DNA of 64,000 nucleotides from assembly GCF_000715075.1 (NCBI RefSeq), contig NC_134082.1, positions 60,661,466 through 60,725,465 of the forward strand, given 5' to 3'. Position 1 is the stretch's first letter, and each line of letters starts with the position of its first letter. The notes under the pieces were generated by a model. It saw only the letters and a list, made by a program, of their open reading frames with translations, made no database searches and was not told where the DNA came from. Source of the stretch: Nicotiana tabacum (taxonomy: Eukaryota > Streptophyta > Magnoliopsida > Solanales > Solanaceae). This document shows positions 23,701 through 35,389 of the stretch, piece by piece. A program made the position numbers and the translations under genes.

Positions 23701-23831
23701 TCATAGAAGAAGGTGGAGTCACGGTGAAGAAAATTCCTACTACAGAGAATCCTGCTGATATGCTGACAAAGGTGGTGACTGCGATCAAGTTTCAACATTG
23801 TTTGGATTTGATCAACATTGTTGAACACTGA
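20791..23831 (+). pseudogene. Copia-1 pol (protease, integrase, RT, RNase H), disrupted
   Basis: Protease site DSAC at about 20800. The integrase zinc-binding region starts at about 21198. A frameshift lies at about 21350; the integrase core continues in another frame with its acidic triad present (HSD, TDNGGEY, GVAERMN). In-frame stops occur at 22392-22394, 23283-23285, and twice at about 23349-23363. The RT polymerase box YVDD is at 22860-22871, but the segment carrying the first catalytic aspartate (motif A) is absent around 22640. RNase H with the CDSQSA motif ends at 23831. The polyprotein cannot be functional. Confidence 0.92.
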
Positions 23832-23894
23832 AGATTGAAGATGAAGAGATAACCAAAATTTATTATTGAGAGAATATTGAAGATGTGGAATTTT

Positions 23895-23909
23895 GCCAAG
23901 GTGGAGATT
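23895..23909 (+). other. Polypurine tract of Copia-1
   Basis: AAGGTGGAGAT-type purine run immediately before the 3' LTR; it primes plus-strand synthesis. Confidence 0.75.
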
Positions 23910-24252
23910 TGTTGAATGCCAAAACTCCCACATCGGTGGAAGACCAAATTGGTTGGAATTTTTTCCCTATAAAAAGAAGCCTAATGTTTAAGATTTAAAC
24001 ACACCTCTCATTTGCCTTCTTATCTTCTTAAGGCATTTGTACTTCTCTCTTTAATATTATTTCACTTGTATTTTGGAGTGGAATAAAATATTGGTTGTGT
24101 CCGAGGAGTAGGCAAAATTGGCCGAACCTCGTAAATTTTGGTATTCCTTTTATTGTTGCTTTATTGTCTTATTTATTATTTGGTGGTTGTCATAATTTTT
24201 TGGTATAGTAGTTGTGACTTATTCACACTATATACATCTGATTTCCGCAACA
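23910..24252 (+). repeat. 3' LTR of Copia-1
   Basis: 343 bp, TG..CA, about 96% identical to the 5' copy by eye; followed by TSD GATAA. Confidence 0.93.
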
Positions 24253-24496
24253 GATAAATGCTAATGTTCTCAGTTATCTCAGGATTCCAAGAGTTTTCTT
24301 GCACAAAAGGCATTAAGCTTCAAAATTTCATGATCCACGTGGAGTGGTGAGAATTTTTTACCTTTATTTTCATGGAGACGTGGAAAGAAAGCATGATAGA
24401 TAAACTGCTAGATAATGAAGATGGAAACTTTCTTCGAACTTCCATTGGAAAGTGTCTATGATCTCCTCAGCTTTTCGCTTTTGCACCCCCTAGACA

Positions 24497-24731
24497 GTGA
24501 TGTCTTGCAGATTATATATAGCAGTTTTCTTTAACTTTCCTGGTCCAATAGTTTCCATTGAAAAATGCGCTTCTGAAGATTGTATTTTCCATATCTTCAA
24601 GAAAATCATTGAATGTGGTGAACTCATTACCTTTTTATGGGAAGCAACATCGCTAAACCATCCAGATGTTCGCAAGAAACTGGGGCTACCTCAGAAGGAT
24701 CCTCAGTTAGTGAGTGCATCAGAAAGAGTAA
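24497..24731 (+). pseudogene. Exon-like fragment, possibly from the OXA1-like TPR gene
   Basis: An open plus frame from an ATG at 24497 encodes a natural-looking protein segment with acidic, Cys- and Phe-rich residues, then NHPDVRKKLGLPQKD. It ends at AGA|GTAAGG, a strong splice donor. The 'HP.VR.KLGLP' run recalls the segment after the last membrane helix of plant OXA1/ALBINO3-like proteins, and the strand matches the TPR exons downstream. Linking it to them is inference; no acceptor upstream was fixed. It sits 245 bp after Copia-1. Confidence 0.3.
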
Positions 24732-24943
24732 GGTAATCCTAAAGAAATCAAAATAGAACCATAAAAAAAAAGCAGCACAAAGTATCTGTCCAAAAACCTA
24801 TCACCTCATGAATTGGTTAATCTCAGTAACTATTTTCTTTTTCTGTTAATGACATGAAATATTGATTAGCACTTGCTGCTTGTTGAGTCCTGCATTGGTG
24901 GGATTTGACTTTTTTGGTATCCTTATACAGTCTTGGGGAACCC

Positions 24944-25527
24944 TGTTGGGAATAAACCCCCTACATAAATAATATTTACGGTAATAAAAACGAAATAATA
25001 ATATAGCACAGAGATACGGTAATTAACAAGAATAAAAGAGTGACAACAACACCAAGATTTTTAAGGAAAAATCCTTTTGAATAAGGGAAAAAACTACGGC
25101 CCCGAGAGGAGCAACTGATATCACTATAGCAAGGAATTTTACACTTTGTAAGTCCGAGTAAAATACTCCAAAGATCGCTACAACACTCAAAAGAAATAAC
25201 CCTCTTTTGATATTCTCACCTCACTACAATATCGCTCACTCTCTATTTTTTTCACAGACTATTTTCTTATACTCTATCTGTGATGTCTCACTCTTTCTTT
25301 CTCTCTTTGTTGGTGTGATAAAATGAGAGCCGAAGCTCTCCTTTTATAGCTGAAGTCTCACTCTCTGAAGCCTACTATATTTGACAATTTGCACATATTT
25401 TTCCTTCTTTTTCTTCAATGTCAACAATTCAACAATGTTGGCTGTAAAACCAAAGAATTTCTCAGCCAAATATTTTCCTTAGGCACATGCCTATTACTTT
25501 GGATTTTGAATCAGATAGACCCCATCA
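24944..25527 (-). repeat. 3' LTR of Copia-2
   Basis: 584 bp; on the minus strand it starts TGATGGGG and ends CCCAACA. The polypurine tract (GAGGGGGAGAT on the minus strand, about 25528-25540) precedes it. Confidence 0.9.
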
Positions 25528-25714
25528 ATCTCCCCCTCTAGTCTCATTCATCTAGAGGAGGTAGTACTGCATTCTAGTTTGAGTGCATACCGACAAGTTC
25601 TTTGCATAGCTCGAACTTGTCTCTTGGTAACATCTTGGTCAGCATATCTGAAGGATTCTCACTTGTATGGATCTTCTTGACCTATATAGATCCATCCTCT
25701 ATTCTTTCTCGAAT

Positions 25715-27350
25715 CTAGTGATATCTCACATCGATATGCTTCGTCCTTGCATGATACATGATATTTTTGCTCAGGTCTATTGCACTTTGGCTGTCAGAAT
25801 AGATGACATACTCGTTTTGATGTAGTCTAAGCTCTCGAAGGAAGCGTTTTAGCCAAACCATCTCCTTGCCAGCTTTAGTAGCGGCAATATACTCTGGTTC
25901 AGTTGTAGAGAGTGCAATACCTTTCTGCAACTTCGATTGCCATGATATAGCTCCCCCTAAAAACGTGAACAGGTATCTTGTAGTAGATTTACGATTATCA
26001 AGATCACCTGCCATATCAACATTCGTGTAGCCCTTCAAGATTGGATCAGATCCTCCAAAACACAAGCAATCTCCTACAACACCTCTTAAGTACCTGAGTA
26101 TCCACTTAACTGCTTCTCAATGTTCCTTTTCAGGATTTTCAAGAAATCTGCTAACAACACCAACTGCATGAGCAATATCAGATCTGGTGCATACCATTGC
26201 ATACATCAAGCTTCCGACTGCTGAAGAATAAGGAACTCTAGCCATATTCCTTTTCTCCTCTACTGTTATAGGACACATCTTCTTGCTCAACTTCAGATGA
26301 CCAACAAGAGGTGTGCTGACTGGCTTAGCATTTTTCATGTTGAAGCATTCCAGTACGCGTTCAAAGTACTTCTCCTGAGATAGCCACAACTTTTTGGTTG
26401 TCTGCTCTCGAAGTATTTTCATCCCAAGAACTTGTTGTGATGGGACCAAGTCCTTCATATCAAATGGCTTGGACAGATCTCTCTTCAACTTTGCAATCAG
26501 CTCTTTGTCTTGTCCTATAATCAACATGTCATCCACATACAACAATAATATAATAAAGTTATTATCACAAAATCTTTTAAAATATACACATGGATTAGAA
26601 TAGGTCTTTATTTATGTTTGACTTTTCATGAATAAGTCAAACTTCATGTACCACTACCTTGGTGTCTGCTTCAATTTGCACATTATGTGTTTCTTTCTAG
26701 CTACGTCAAATCCTTCTGGCTACTCCATATAAATCTCCTCTTCTAAATCTCTATGAAGAAATGCAATTTTCACATCCAACTGCTCCACTTCAAGATCTAG
26801 GCTAGCTAATATGCTCAAAATTGTTCGAATAGAAATCATTTTTACAACAGGTGAGAAAATTTCGTCAAAATCAATACCTTTCTTCTGTTCGAAACCTTTT
26901 AACCACCAATCGAGCTTTATATCTGACCAGCTTGCCATTTCTATCTTCCTTGAGCTTAAAGACCCACTTACATTTGAATGGTCTTTTACCCTTTGGAAGT
27001 CCAACCAGCTTGTACGTGCCATTTTTCTGCAGAGATTCCATCTCTTCTACCATGGCCTTTATCCACTGGTTCATGTCTATATGGGAAAACACCTATTTAA
27101 TACTTTCTGGCTCCCCCTCATCACTGATGAGGACATACTCTATGGAAGGCTACCTGCATGACTCTATCCTTGATCTTTCTGATCTCCTTAGAGGTTGAGG
27201 TTGTTCTTCTCCCTGAGTGGGGTGCTCCACTTGCTCGACACCATCATCAAGTTTCTCCTCCTGCTCAGTAACCTCATCAGGTTGCTCCCCCTGCTCGGCA
27301 ACCTCGTTGGTCATACTTTCATTCTTTGTCTTCTCTGACTGGTCATTCAT
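25715..27350 (-). pseudogene. Copia-2 RT and RNase H region, fragmented
   Basis: RT runs from about 27092 down to 26117, RNase H 26065-25715. The YVDD box lies at about 26529-26543 and the motif A aspartate is present (QLDVKIAFLH, about 26770). RNase H keeps YSDSQSAIDLS. Fragments 27150-27350, 26871-27092, 26720-27022, 26117-26545 and 25715-26065 are separated by stops and frameshifts. The acidic Glu-rich linker before RT (27150-27350) is also recognisable. Confidence 0.9.
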
Positions 27351-27416
27351 AGTTCCAACTTCACTTTCTTGGAAGACTATATTTCTGCTTCCGATGACCT
27401 TCTTCTTTATAGGATC

Positions 27417-28560
27417 CTACAATCTGTACCCGGACTCTTCATCTCCATATCTGATGAATATGCAGGGAAGGGATTTATCATCCAGCTTTGTCCTCTGCTC
27501 CTTTGGTATATGTGCAAATGTTCTGCAACCAAACACCTTTAGATGTGAGTAGGACACTTCCTTGTTGGTCCAAACTCTCTCCGGGATGTCAAACTTCAAG
27601 GGAACTGATGAACTCCTATTGATTATGTAACAAGATATCTGAACTGCTATACCCCAGAATGACTTAGGCAGTTTAGCCATTCTGAGCATGTTTCTCACCT
27701 TTTCAACAATGGTGCGATTCATCCTCTCGGCTACGCCATTGTGTTGTGGGGTTCCTTGATCTGTCTTTTCATATCTGATCCCATGACTTGAATAGAACTC
27801 TTCAAATTCCCTTGAAGTGTACTCACCTCCATTGTAACTTCGGAGACGCTTTAGCTTTCAACCCGCCTACCTTTCCACTAGAGCATGCAACTTCAAGAAA
27901 ACTTGAAACACCTGATCTTTGGTTTTCATGATATAAATCCATAATTTACGCGAAGCATCATCAATAAAAGTAACAAAATATTTGTAACCACCAATCGATT
28001 CAATTTCTATTGGACCACAAACATCAGAATATACCAAATCAAGCATATTTAATTTTCTTTCAGACGATGTTTGAAATGAGACTCTATGCTGCTTACCAAA
28101 TAAATAATAGTCATAAGGTTTTATCGTTGTACCTTTGGCAAAAGAGATGAGTGATTTTCTGGCAAGAATCTGCAATCCCTTCTCGCTCATATGACCCATT
28201 CTTTTGTGCCACAAATTTGCAGAAATTTCATCTTGTGTCGTGTTTAATTCACCTTGGCATATTTCTGCATTTGTCATGTACAACGTGCCACGAGCAACTC
28301 CCTTTGCAGTCACCAATGATCCCTTAGTGAGTCTCCACTTTTGATTTGCAAAATAGTTATCGTATCCATCTTGATCTAAAGCAATTCCCGAGATCAAGTT
28401 CATCTGCAAATCAGGTACATGTCGCACGTCCTTTAGAACCAATGTGCATCCGACATTTTTCTTGATACAAATGTCACAGATCCCCCCAATCTTTGAGTAA
28501 CTCGTGTCACCCATTCTCACAATTCCAAAATCACCTGCTACATATCTGCAAAAAAATTCT
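27417..28560 (-). pseudogene. Copia-2 protease-integrase region, disrupted
   Basis: Protease site DTSTSYHATP at about 28590-28560; the zinc-binding region follows (HKRMGH). Integrase starts at about 28050 with YSDVCG. Two in-frame stops lie near 27855-27870. The second catalytic residue is Tyr (TAC on the minus strand, 27834-27836) in SYNGGEY where Copia integrases carry Asp. The third acidic residue in GVAERMNRT is retained near 27720. Confidence 0.88.
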
Positions 28561-29483
28561 CTTACTGGTGTGGCATGGTAAGATGTTGATGTATCAACCA
28601 CCCATTCCGACTCTGGACCTGACAAGTGCATGCATTCCTCTTCCTCATTTATAAATAGGACAATATTATCATTGTCTTGCACCATGGCGGTTGTGTTGTC
28701 GTCATTCTTCTGGCCACTGCTTTTACCTTTGCCCTTCCTTTGATTTGGGCAATGTCTTTTGAAGTGACCTGGTTGATCACAATTGTAGCAATTTCTTGCT
28801 CTTGATTTGGATCGGTTCTTAGACTTCCCACGGGCTTCGGATCTACCATAGTTGCTCGAACCCCTTTGATAACTCCTGCCTCTACCTTCTGTGATAAGAG
28901 CATGTTTATGATTTTCAGGCTTCTTTCTCATCTTCTCATTGATTAGAAGAGCCGATGTGACATCTTTCAACTCAATGGTAGTCTTATTGTGCATGATGGT
29001 TGTTGCCAAATTATCATACGACGATTGCAACGAGTTCAATAGCAAGATTGCTTTATATTCTTCCTCGATTTTCACTCCGAGGTTGGCGAGCTATGTGATT
29101 AGTCCGTTAAACATATTTAAATGTGACAAAAAATTCGTACTTTCACCCATGTGTAGGGCGTATAACTGTTTCTTTAGGTACAATTTATTTGTCAGAGTTT
29201 TGGACAGGTATAAGCTTTCCAACCTTATCCAAATGTCACGTGCAGTGTCTTCATCAATGATGTTATTTACCATATCATCTGATAAGTGCAACCTGATTGC
29301 ACTAGCAACCATTTCATCCAAGTCAGCTCAATGCTCAGCTTTCATGGTATCAGACTTTTTGGCATCAGCATCTAATTCCTTGTGTAATCCTTGTTGGATG
29401 AACAGATCCCTCATCCTTCTTTGCGATGTTGAGAAATCGTTATCTCCGTTGAATTTTGCTACCTCGTACTTTACTCTGGACAT
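28561..29483 (-). pseudogene. Copia-2 gag with stops
   Basis: Minus-strand ATG at 29483-29481 (MSRVKYEVAKF). In-frame stops at 29330-29328 (a TGA where family members have Trp, from recollection) and 29093-29091. The zinc knuckle CYNCDQPGHFKRHC is intact at about 28745-28790, preceded by an RS-rich basic stretch. Confidence 0.9.
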
Positions 29484-29545
29484 TTTTTTCCATCGAGTAT
29501 AGTACTACCGATAGTGAATAGTATTTGTGAGTGAGTAGAACCTGT

Positions 29546-29557
29546 ACTCTGATACCA
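29546..29557 (-). other. Primer-binding site of Copia-2
   Basis: Minus-strand TGGTATCAGAG, 2 bp inside the 5' LTR; initiator-Met tRNA complement. Confidence 0.88.
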
Positions 29558-29559
29558 GT

Positions 29560-30144
29560 TGTTGGGAATAAATCCCCTACAGAAATGATATTCATGATAA
29601 TAAAAGCGGAATAATAATGTAGCACCGAGATACGGTAATTAACAAGAATAAAAGAGTGATAACGACACCAAGATTTTTACGTGAAAAACACTTTTGAATA
29701 ACAAAAAAAATCACGGCCCCGAGAGGAGCAACTGATATCACTATAACAAGGAATTTTACACTTTGTAAGTCCGAATAAAATACTCCAAAGGCCATTACAA
29801 CACTCAAAAGAAATAACTCTCTTTTGATATTCTCACCACACTACAATATCGCTCACTCTCTATTTTTCTCACAGACTATTTTCTGATACCCTGTCTGTGA
29901 TGCCTCGCTCTTTCTTTTTCTCTTTGTTGGAGTGATAAAATGAGAGCCGAAGCTCTCCTTTTATAGCTAAAGACTTACTCTCTGAAGCCTACTATATTTG
30001 ATAATTTGCACACACTTTTCCTTCTTTTTCTTCAATGTCAACAATTTAACAATGTTGGCTGCCAAACCAAAGAATTTCTCAGTCAAATATTTTCCTTAGG
30101 CACATGCCTATAACTTTGGCTTTTGAATAAGATGAACCCCGTCA
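29560..30144 (-). repeat. 5' LTR of Copia-2
   Basis: 585 bp, minus strand, TG..CA; similar along its whole length to 24944-25527 with scattered substitutions. Confidence 0.9.
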
Positions 30145-30275
30145 AATCCTCAACTTATGAGCTAGCTTATGGGTTGTGTTAGGTCCAAAGTCCATTTTTC
30201 ATGATATCAAAGCCACGTTCATCCTAACTTATTGTTACGGATGTTGGCCCCATCCCAATTTATTTTTTTGCAAGT

Positions 30276-30369
30276 TCAACTTCAGCTAAAGGAGAATATA
30301 ATGGACATTGAGGATGTTGGTCTCCTGATTCTATCATCTCAGTGAGCAAGTGTTGCCTGTATACGACAG
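30276..30369 (+). pseudogene. OXA1-like/TPR gene: exon with nonsense codon
   Basis: Plus-strand frame: LQLKENIMDIEDVGLLILSS, then Q, a TGA stop, then ASVACIRQ, ending at CAG|GTAATA, a good donor. The block matches, from recollection, the acidic '.EDV.LLILASQWAG.A..RQG' region between TPR motifs of plant OXA1-like (ALBINO3-like protein 2) proteins, with the conserved Trp codon turned into TGA. Neighbouring exons are separated from it by retrotransposons on both sides. Confidence rests on motif memory, not a search. Confidence 0.5.
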
Positions 30370-31012
30370 GTAATATTTTAAAATAAATAAATAAATTGGC
30401 TTGATGATTGACCTAAAATACTTGACACTAAACTAAGAATTCTAGTACATGTAATTGAGTACCTTGCACTGTTAACATGATTTCGTGTGACATGGCAGAG
30501 TGGTGGCGGCAGAGAAACCATGTATGTAGGGAATTTTTTCTTGTTTCTACTCGTAGTGGATTGGATTAGTAAAACTCTATTCTGGGATAAATTTCAAATG
30601 TATTTTCAGCCTAAAGAAGGCTCCTATACAAAATTTTCCTTTTCCTTTTTTTTCCTGGCACCGTAGATGCTAGAACTTTCATCTTAGTACTCTTTTCTAT
30701 TCAATTGTTTTTGTGAAATTCCTGTTTGTTTCATCTACAATATGTTGGAAGAATATTTAGCTTGTTTTTATCAATTATTTTCCTTTAAATTTAATGTCCA
30801 TATAAATCTTAATAAAACTAATGATTTAATCACTCAGCTTCCTTTCTTATACTATATGCTTTATTTTTTAAGACCCTAAACTAGCTATAACTTCACTCTT
30901 TCTTTTCCTCATCCCACTCTTTAGACTTGAATTGAGATTAGATGAAACAAATAATATAAAGGCGGATAGGTTGGTTGATTGCATGGTGCTTGGAGTTAGT
31001 GTGGATGGTAGG
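30370..31012 (+). other. Intron remnant of the TPR gene
   Basis: AT-rich, non-coding; includes TSD base pairs of the gag-only element at 31009-31012. Confidence 0.4.
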
Positions 31013-32227
31013 TGTTAGGGCCAGACTCTTTGACATCGGGCGTGGCACGGCTGTGGCAAGGATTGGACGTGATGGCCTTGTCATTGGCCTATGTGCGGGC
31101 AAAATGATCATGCAGGAAATGAACAAGACAATATCATGTGGGCTGTTGCGGCAAGTATTGGCCAAGATCTTGGAGCAGGCAAGACATGTTTGGCAATGGC
31201 TTGACAAGGCAGTGTGGGCAAAGTTGGGGCGGCATGGCACGACATGCACGCCAAAGTCAGTGGCACGGGTACTTCGGGTTGTGGCAGCGCCAAGTGTGGT
31301 GTAAGCTAAAGCATGGTAGTGTGGGATGATGGCAAAGTCTTTCAATAGCTAAGGCAAAGCTATGTGAAGGAAACTACAAGCAATGGCACGGGTGAAACAA
31401 AGGTTGACATGGGCAAGGCAGAAACTCAGCCAAGGCATGTGCGAGCGGCACTGGCGTCGGGCGTGTGAGGAAAAATCATGGGCAGCGGATTGCGGGCAAG
31501 GCATTAGTGCAGAGCAATGTCAAAATGAGCTAAGGCTGGGCACAATACCAGCCTTGGGCATGCAGCAGCTGACCAAATCAAAGGGCACATGCAGTGCACA
31601 TGCCAAAGTAGTTGGCGGTTATCTTTTTATAACCACTTGTACCCATGTCTGATCTATGCTTGTATCCACTTTTATTTCATGTAGAACATGTCCTATGTAG
31701 TTGGGGATGTCAACTGCAATATAGTAACAGATTTAGTCTTAGCCCAACAAGTGACAAAAGCTATAGACAACAAGTGTCCATGTGTTGTCAAGTCCCAAAG
31801 GTTGCCTATGTGCTATAAATAGGTGCCTTTGGACTTAGTCAGATTTAGGGTGGGAGTTTCGTGTGAAATTCAGTAAGGGAAAGAAGATAGAAACGTAAGT
31901 CTTTCTAAGTATTTCAAAAAGGGGCTAAGACAAGACATTGGACAGGTCTTAGTGTGCAAGATCGACTTGTGATCTTGGCTAGATGAAGTGGGCTGTGAAC
32001 GACTTGTGTTCATAGAAAAGTGAGGGTTTCCTTTGTAGATTTTCGAATTAATACAAAGGTTGGTATTTTCTAGTATTTGATTGTGTTCTTTTCAATTTGC
32101 TGCCAAAATCCGTTTAAGGCCAAACTTACTGAAAATTTGGCTAAGTGTTGGGAAAGGCTGAGTCAAGTGCGCAACTTGACTGCCACGCGGGTGTGACTTT
32201 GGACTGACCAAAAATGCCCCCGTGACA
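31013..32227 (+). repeat. 5' LTR of the gag-only element
   Basis: 1,215 bp, TG..CA, G-rich first half; the apparent 60-110-codon frames on both strands here recur in the other LTR and carry no domain. Confidence 0.88.
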
Positions 32228-32229
32228 AC

Positions 32230-32241
32230 TGGTATCAGAGC
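32230..32241 (+). other. Primer-binding site of the gag-only element
   Basis: TGGTATCAGAGC, 2 bp after the LTR; initiator-Met tRNA complement. Confidence 0.9.
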
Positions 32242-33011
32242 AGAGAAAGATTCGTGGCGGTGGCAAGACGACCAATAGCAGATTTCGTGTTACTATTTGA
32301 GAATATGGCTGGTGGCACAAATGCTGAACTGCGCCAAAGGGTGGAAAAGTTGGAAGCACTCATTCGGAAGGCTCTTGAAGTAGGTGTTGATTCTTCTGTT
32401 CTTGCGACAATGACACGTTTGGAGGGAGATTATGCAACGAGGCATGAAACTACGCTGGCATAAATGGTCTTGGTACGCAAGAAAAAGAAAGAACTGCACG
32501 AGGAGGTGATTCAACTTTTAAGGGCATTACAAACTACTACCCCTAGAAGTGATGATCACACCAAAGTGAAAATTCCGGAGCCAGAGGCTTATAGTGGTGC
32601 AAGAAGTGTCAAAGGACTAGAAAATTTCTTGTAGGATATGGAGCAGTATTTCCAGGCTTCTCGTGTGCCGGATGACGAAAAGGTGATCATCACACCTATG
32701 TATTTGACTGATAATGCGAAAGTGTGGTGGCGTACACGAGTTGTGGAAGTGGAAAGTGCTGGATTGCCCAGGATTAAAACTTGGGTGATGCTGAAGAAGG
32801 AATTAAAATCTTAGTTCCTTCCAACCAACTCTTCATTGGTTGCAAGAGATGGACTGCGTCGCTTGAAGCAAAGTGGCACGGTGAGGGAGTTTGTCAAGGA
32901 ATTCTCATCCTTGATGGTGAATGTAAGTAATATGGCAGAGGAAGTCAAGATGCATTACTTCATGAGCGGTTGAAGGGCTGAGCGCTATTGGAGTTGAGAA
33001 GGCAGAATGTT

Positions 33012-33987
33012 TAGGGATGGTAATGGGGCGGGTGCGGGGCAGGTTTAGCAAAACCCACAAAAATTTCAACCTGTCCCGCCCCGCCCCGCATAGTTATTTT
33101 TTCAGTTTTCAACCTGCCCCGCCCTGTCCCGCCCGCTTGGACCCACCCCACCCTGCTTAATTTTTTTTTCCTCTAGCTTTTCCCCCCATAGAGATACATA
33201 ATGATATTAGATTTAGACGTTATATAACAGAAATAAATAGACAATATACTAAAATTGGATAATAGACAAGCTGTTTTTCTATTATTACTGATTTACTTCA
33301 CCTTAAATCCTTTAAAACTCTTTTAACAAGATCCAATATTACTCTATCCCACCATAAACAACAGAAAACTTTTTAACAAAAACATAGGATCAAAATATTT
33401 AAACATGAAGCAATGTCACCTAATTTAAGCTCCAGTAGCTCCCACCAATGCCTTCTTCTTCTTCAGCTCCTCATTAGCAGTATCTTCAGTTCCTTTCCCA
33501 TTCGATTCATTAGTAGAAAAATTAAATTTTCTTGAAGATATTTCAGATCTTAAATCATTCAAAGCATTTCTTAATAATCCATTTTCAACCTGTAGTGTCT
33601 CCAGTTGCTGCTTCACATCCAAACACACCTTTGCCAAATGAGCATTCTCTAGCACATTCTTCCCTTTCTTGGAATCGTCTTTCGCCACATGTTCGATGTC
33701 AATCTTATTAAAATAGGAATTTATAATTACTATTTTAATTATAAATCAAAATAGTATTCGTGCTAGTGAAGAAGAATGTGAAATTGCAGTTGAAATGATT
33801 GCTTTGTTTCAAAAAAATATAAAATTCAAAGTTGCCCCGCATTGACCCGCAACCCACCCTGCCCCGCTTTAAAAATTTTAAAAATTGTTTTAACTTGCCC
33901 CACCCCGCCCCGTTTCGCACCCGCATAAGATTAAACCTACCCCGCCCCGCATCAAACAAAACTCGCCCCTCCCCATTGTCATCCCTA
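33012..33987. mobile_element. Non-autonomous hAT-like element in the gag (976 bp)
   Basis: TIRs TAGGGATGGTAATGGGG and its inverse CCCCATTGTCATCCCTA, with subterminal GGGGCGGG/CCCGCCCC motifs at both ends. The 8-bp TSD AGAATGTT (33004-33011 and 33988-33995) is perfect. It encodes no transposase but carries an 87-codon minus frame. Typical layout of a hAT deletion derivative or gene-capturing element. Confidence 0.92.
33425..33690 (-). CDS. Coiled-coil fragment carried by the hAT-like element
   Basis: An open minus frame with no ATG at its start; it continues upstream as IDIEHVAKDDSKKGK, where an AAG just before could be a splice acceptor (about 33703). The sequence is heptad-like (LDVKQQLETLQVENGLLRN), then Ser/Asn/Lys-rich, ending with TAA near 33425. 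Composition is that of real protein rather than chance. It is not a hAT transposase domain I know. Probably an exon captured from a host gene (inference). Origin and expression are unknown. Confidence 0.4.
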
Positions 33988-34440
33988 AGAATGTTCAAAG
34001 CCTCTCTACTGCTATTGCGGTGGCAGATGTGGCGACTGACTTCAATATAGGTGATGACCCTGCTGAATCTTAGCATTCAATGTCCGACGGAAGGAAAGAC
34101 AGAGCAAAGGAATGGAAGAAAAGTGGGAAAGGCCAAGCTACCGAAGATGAAGGATTTGCCAAGAATGGGACACAGGCGGAGACTTTCAATGGCAAGGAAA
34201 GAAGCGGCAAGTTCAAAGGCTGTTTTACTTGTGGTGGACCGTACTTGAAGAAGGACTGTCCGGTGCATGCTAGGGTGAATGCTATGCTGGCTACGGGAAA
34301 ATAGGAACAAGTGGCTGAGGCAAATGCTATTGTGGCATATATGAATGGAGCAACATAGGCGTTGTATGTCAACAACCCCTTGGGGCTGATTAGTTGAGTT
34401 GGCTCGACAAGAACGCCGATTTCAAAGGGTACGAGTGGTT

Positions 34441-35389
34441 TGTTAGGGGCCTGACTCTTTGAAATCGGGCGTAGCGTGGCTGTGGCAAGGGTTGGGCACG
34501 ATGGCCTTGCCATTGGCCTATGTGCGGGCATAACGATCATGCGGTCAATCAACAAGATAATGTCATGTGGACTGTTGCGGGCAAGTATTGGCAGAGGTCT
34601 TAAGGTAGGCAAGACATGCTTGGAAAAGGTTTGACAAGGCAGTGTGGGTAAAGTTAGGGCGGCATGGCACGACATGCGCGCCAAAGTCAGTGGCACGGGC
34701 ACTTCGGGTTGTGGCAGCGCCAAGTGTGGGCTAAGCTAAAGCACGGCAGTGCGGGATGATGGCAAAGGTTTTCAATAGCTAAGGCAAGTCTATGTGAAGG
34801 AAAATACAAGCAATGGCACGGGTGAAACAAGGGTTGACATGGGCAAGGCAGAAGCTCGGCCAAGGCATGTGCGGGGGCAGTGGCGTCGGGCGTGTGCGGC
34901 AAAATCATGGGCAACAGATTGCGGGCAAGGCATTGGTGTGGAGCAATGTCAAAATGAGCCAAGGCTGGGCACAATGCCAGCCTTGGGCATGCAGCAGCTG
35001 ACCAGGTTAAAGGGCACATGCAGTGCACATGCCAAAGTGGGTGGTTACCTTTTTATAACCAATTGTACCCATATCTAATTTATACTTGTATCCACTATCA
35101 TTTCGTGTAGAACATGACCTATACAGTTGGGGATGTCAACTACAATATAGAAACAGACTTAGTCTTAACCCGACAACTGACAAAAGCTGTAGACAACAAG
35201 TGTCCATATGTTGTCAAGTCCCAAAGGCTGCCTATGTGCTATAAATTGGTGCGTTTAGATTTACTCAGATTTAGGGTGGGAATTTCATGTGAAATTAAAT
35301 AAGGGAAACAAGAGAGAAACGTAAGTCTTCCTAAGTGTTTCAAAAAGGGACTAAGACTAGGCATTGGGCAGGTCTTAGTGGGCAAGATC
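34441..35389 (+). repeat. 3' LTR of the gag-only element, part 1
   Basis: Same sequence as 31013 onward; broken off at 35389 by Copia-3 and resumed at 42261. Confidence 0.87.

Larger units (their letters stand above)
19328..24252 (+). mobile_element. Copia-1: Ty1/Copia LTR retrotransposon, defective
   Basis: 4,925 bp, flanked by the perfect 5-bp TSD GATAA (19323-19327 and 24253-24257). The 343-bp LTRs start TGTTGAATGCC and end CCGCAACA. Order LTR, primer-binding site, gag, protease, integrase, RT, RNase H, polypurine tract, LTR, with integrase before RT, defines Copia. The LTRs differ at about 13 bases plus two 1-bp indels by eye (roughly 4%), so the insertion is not recent. Coding is broken by frameshifts, stops and a deletion in RT. 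Confidence 0.95.
24944..30144 (-). mobile_element. Copia-2: Tnt1-like Ty1/Copia retrotransposon, defective
   Basis: 5,201 bp on the minus strand. LTR sequences 24944-25527 and 29560-30144 start TGTTGGGAATAAA in plus orientation. TSD is AACCC on the left and AATCC on the right (4 of 5). A primer-binding site complementary to initiator-Met tRNA lies inside the 5' LTR. Gag and Pol resemble, from recollection, the Tnt1 family of tobacco, which supports a Nicotiana or Solanaceae source. Multiple stops and a substituted integrase residue make it inactive. Confidence 0.92.
32305..34380 (+). pseudogene. Gag of the gag-only element, broken
   Basis: ATG at 32305 (MAGGTNAELRQ) opens a coiled-coil-like N-terminus that stops at 32463. 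The same frame continues with several further stops through a retrotransposon-Gag domain (DNAKVWWRTR, then VREFVKEFSS, about 32700-32930). After the hAT insertion the frame resumes to a zinc knuckle at about 34220-34261 whose His position is Leu (CFTCGGPYLKKDC). The last residues before the 3' LTR look like the linker preceding a protease, but no protease follows. Confidence 0.75.

Noticed and set aside
30938..31652. Overlapping 60-135-codon frames, some Cys/His-rich
   Set aside because: They lie in the G-rich LTR of the gag-only element and recur in the second LTR at 34440-35080; no domain.
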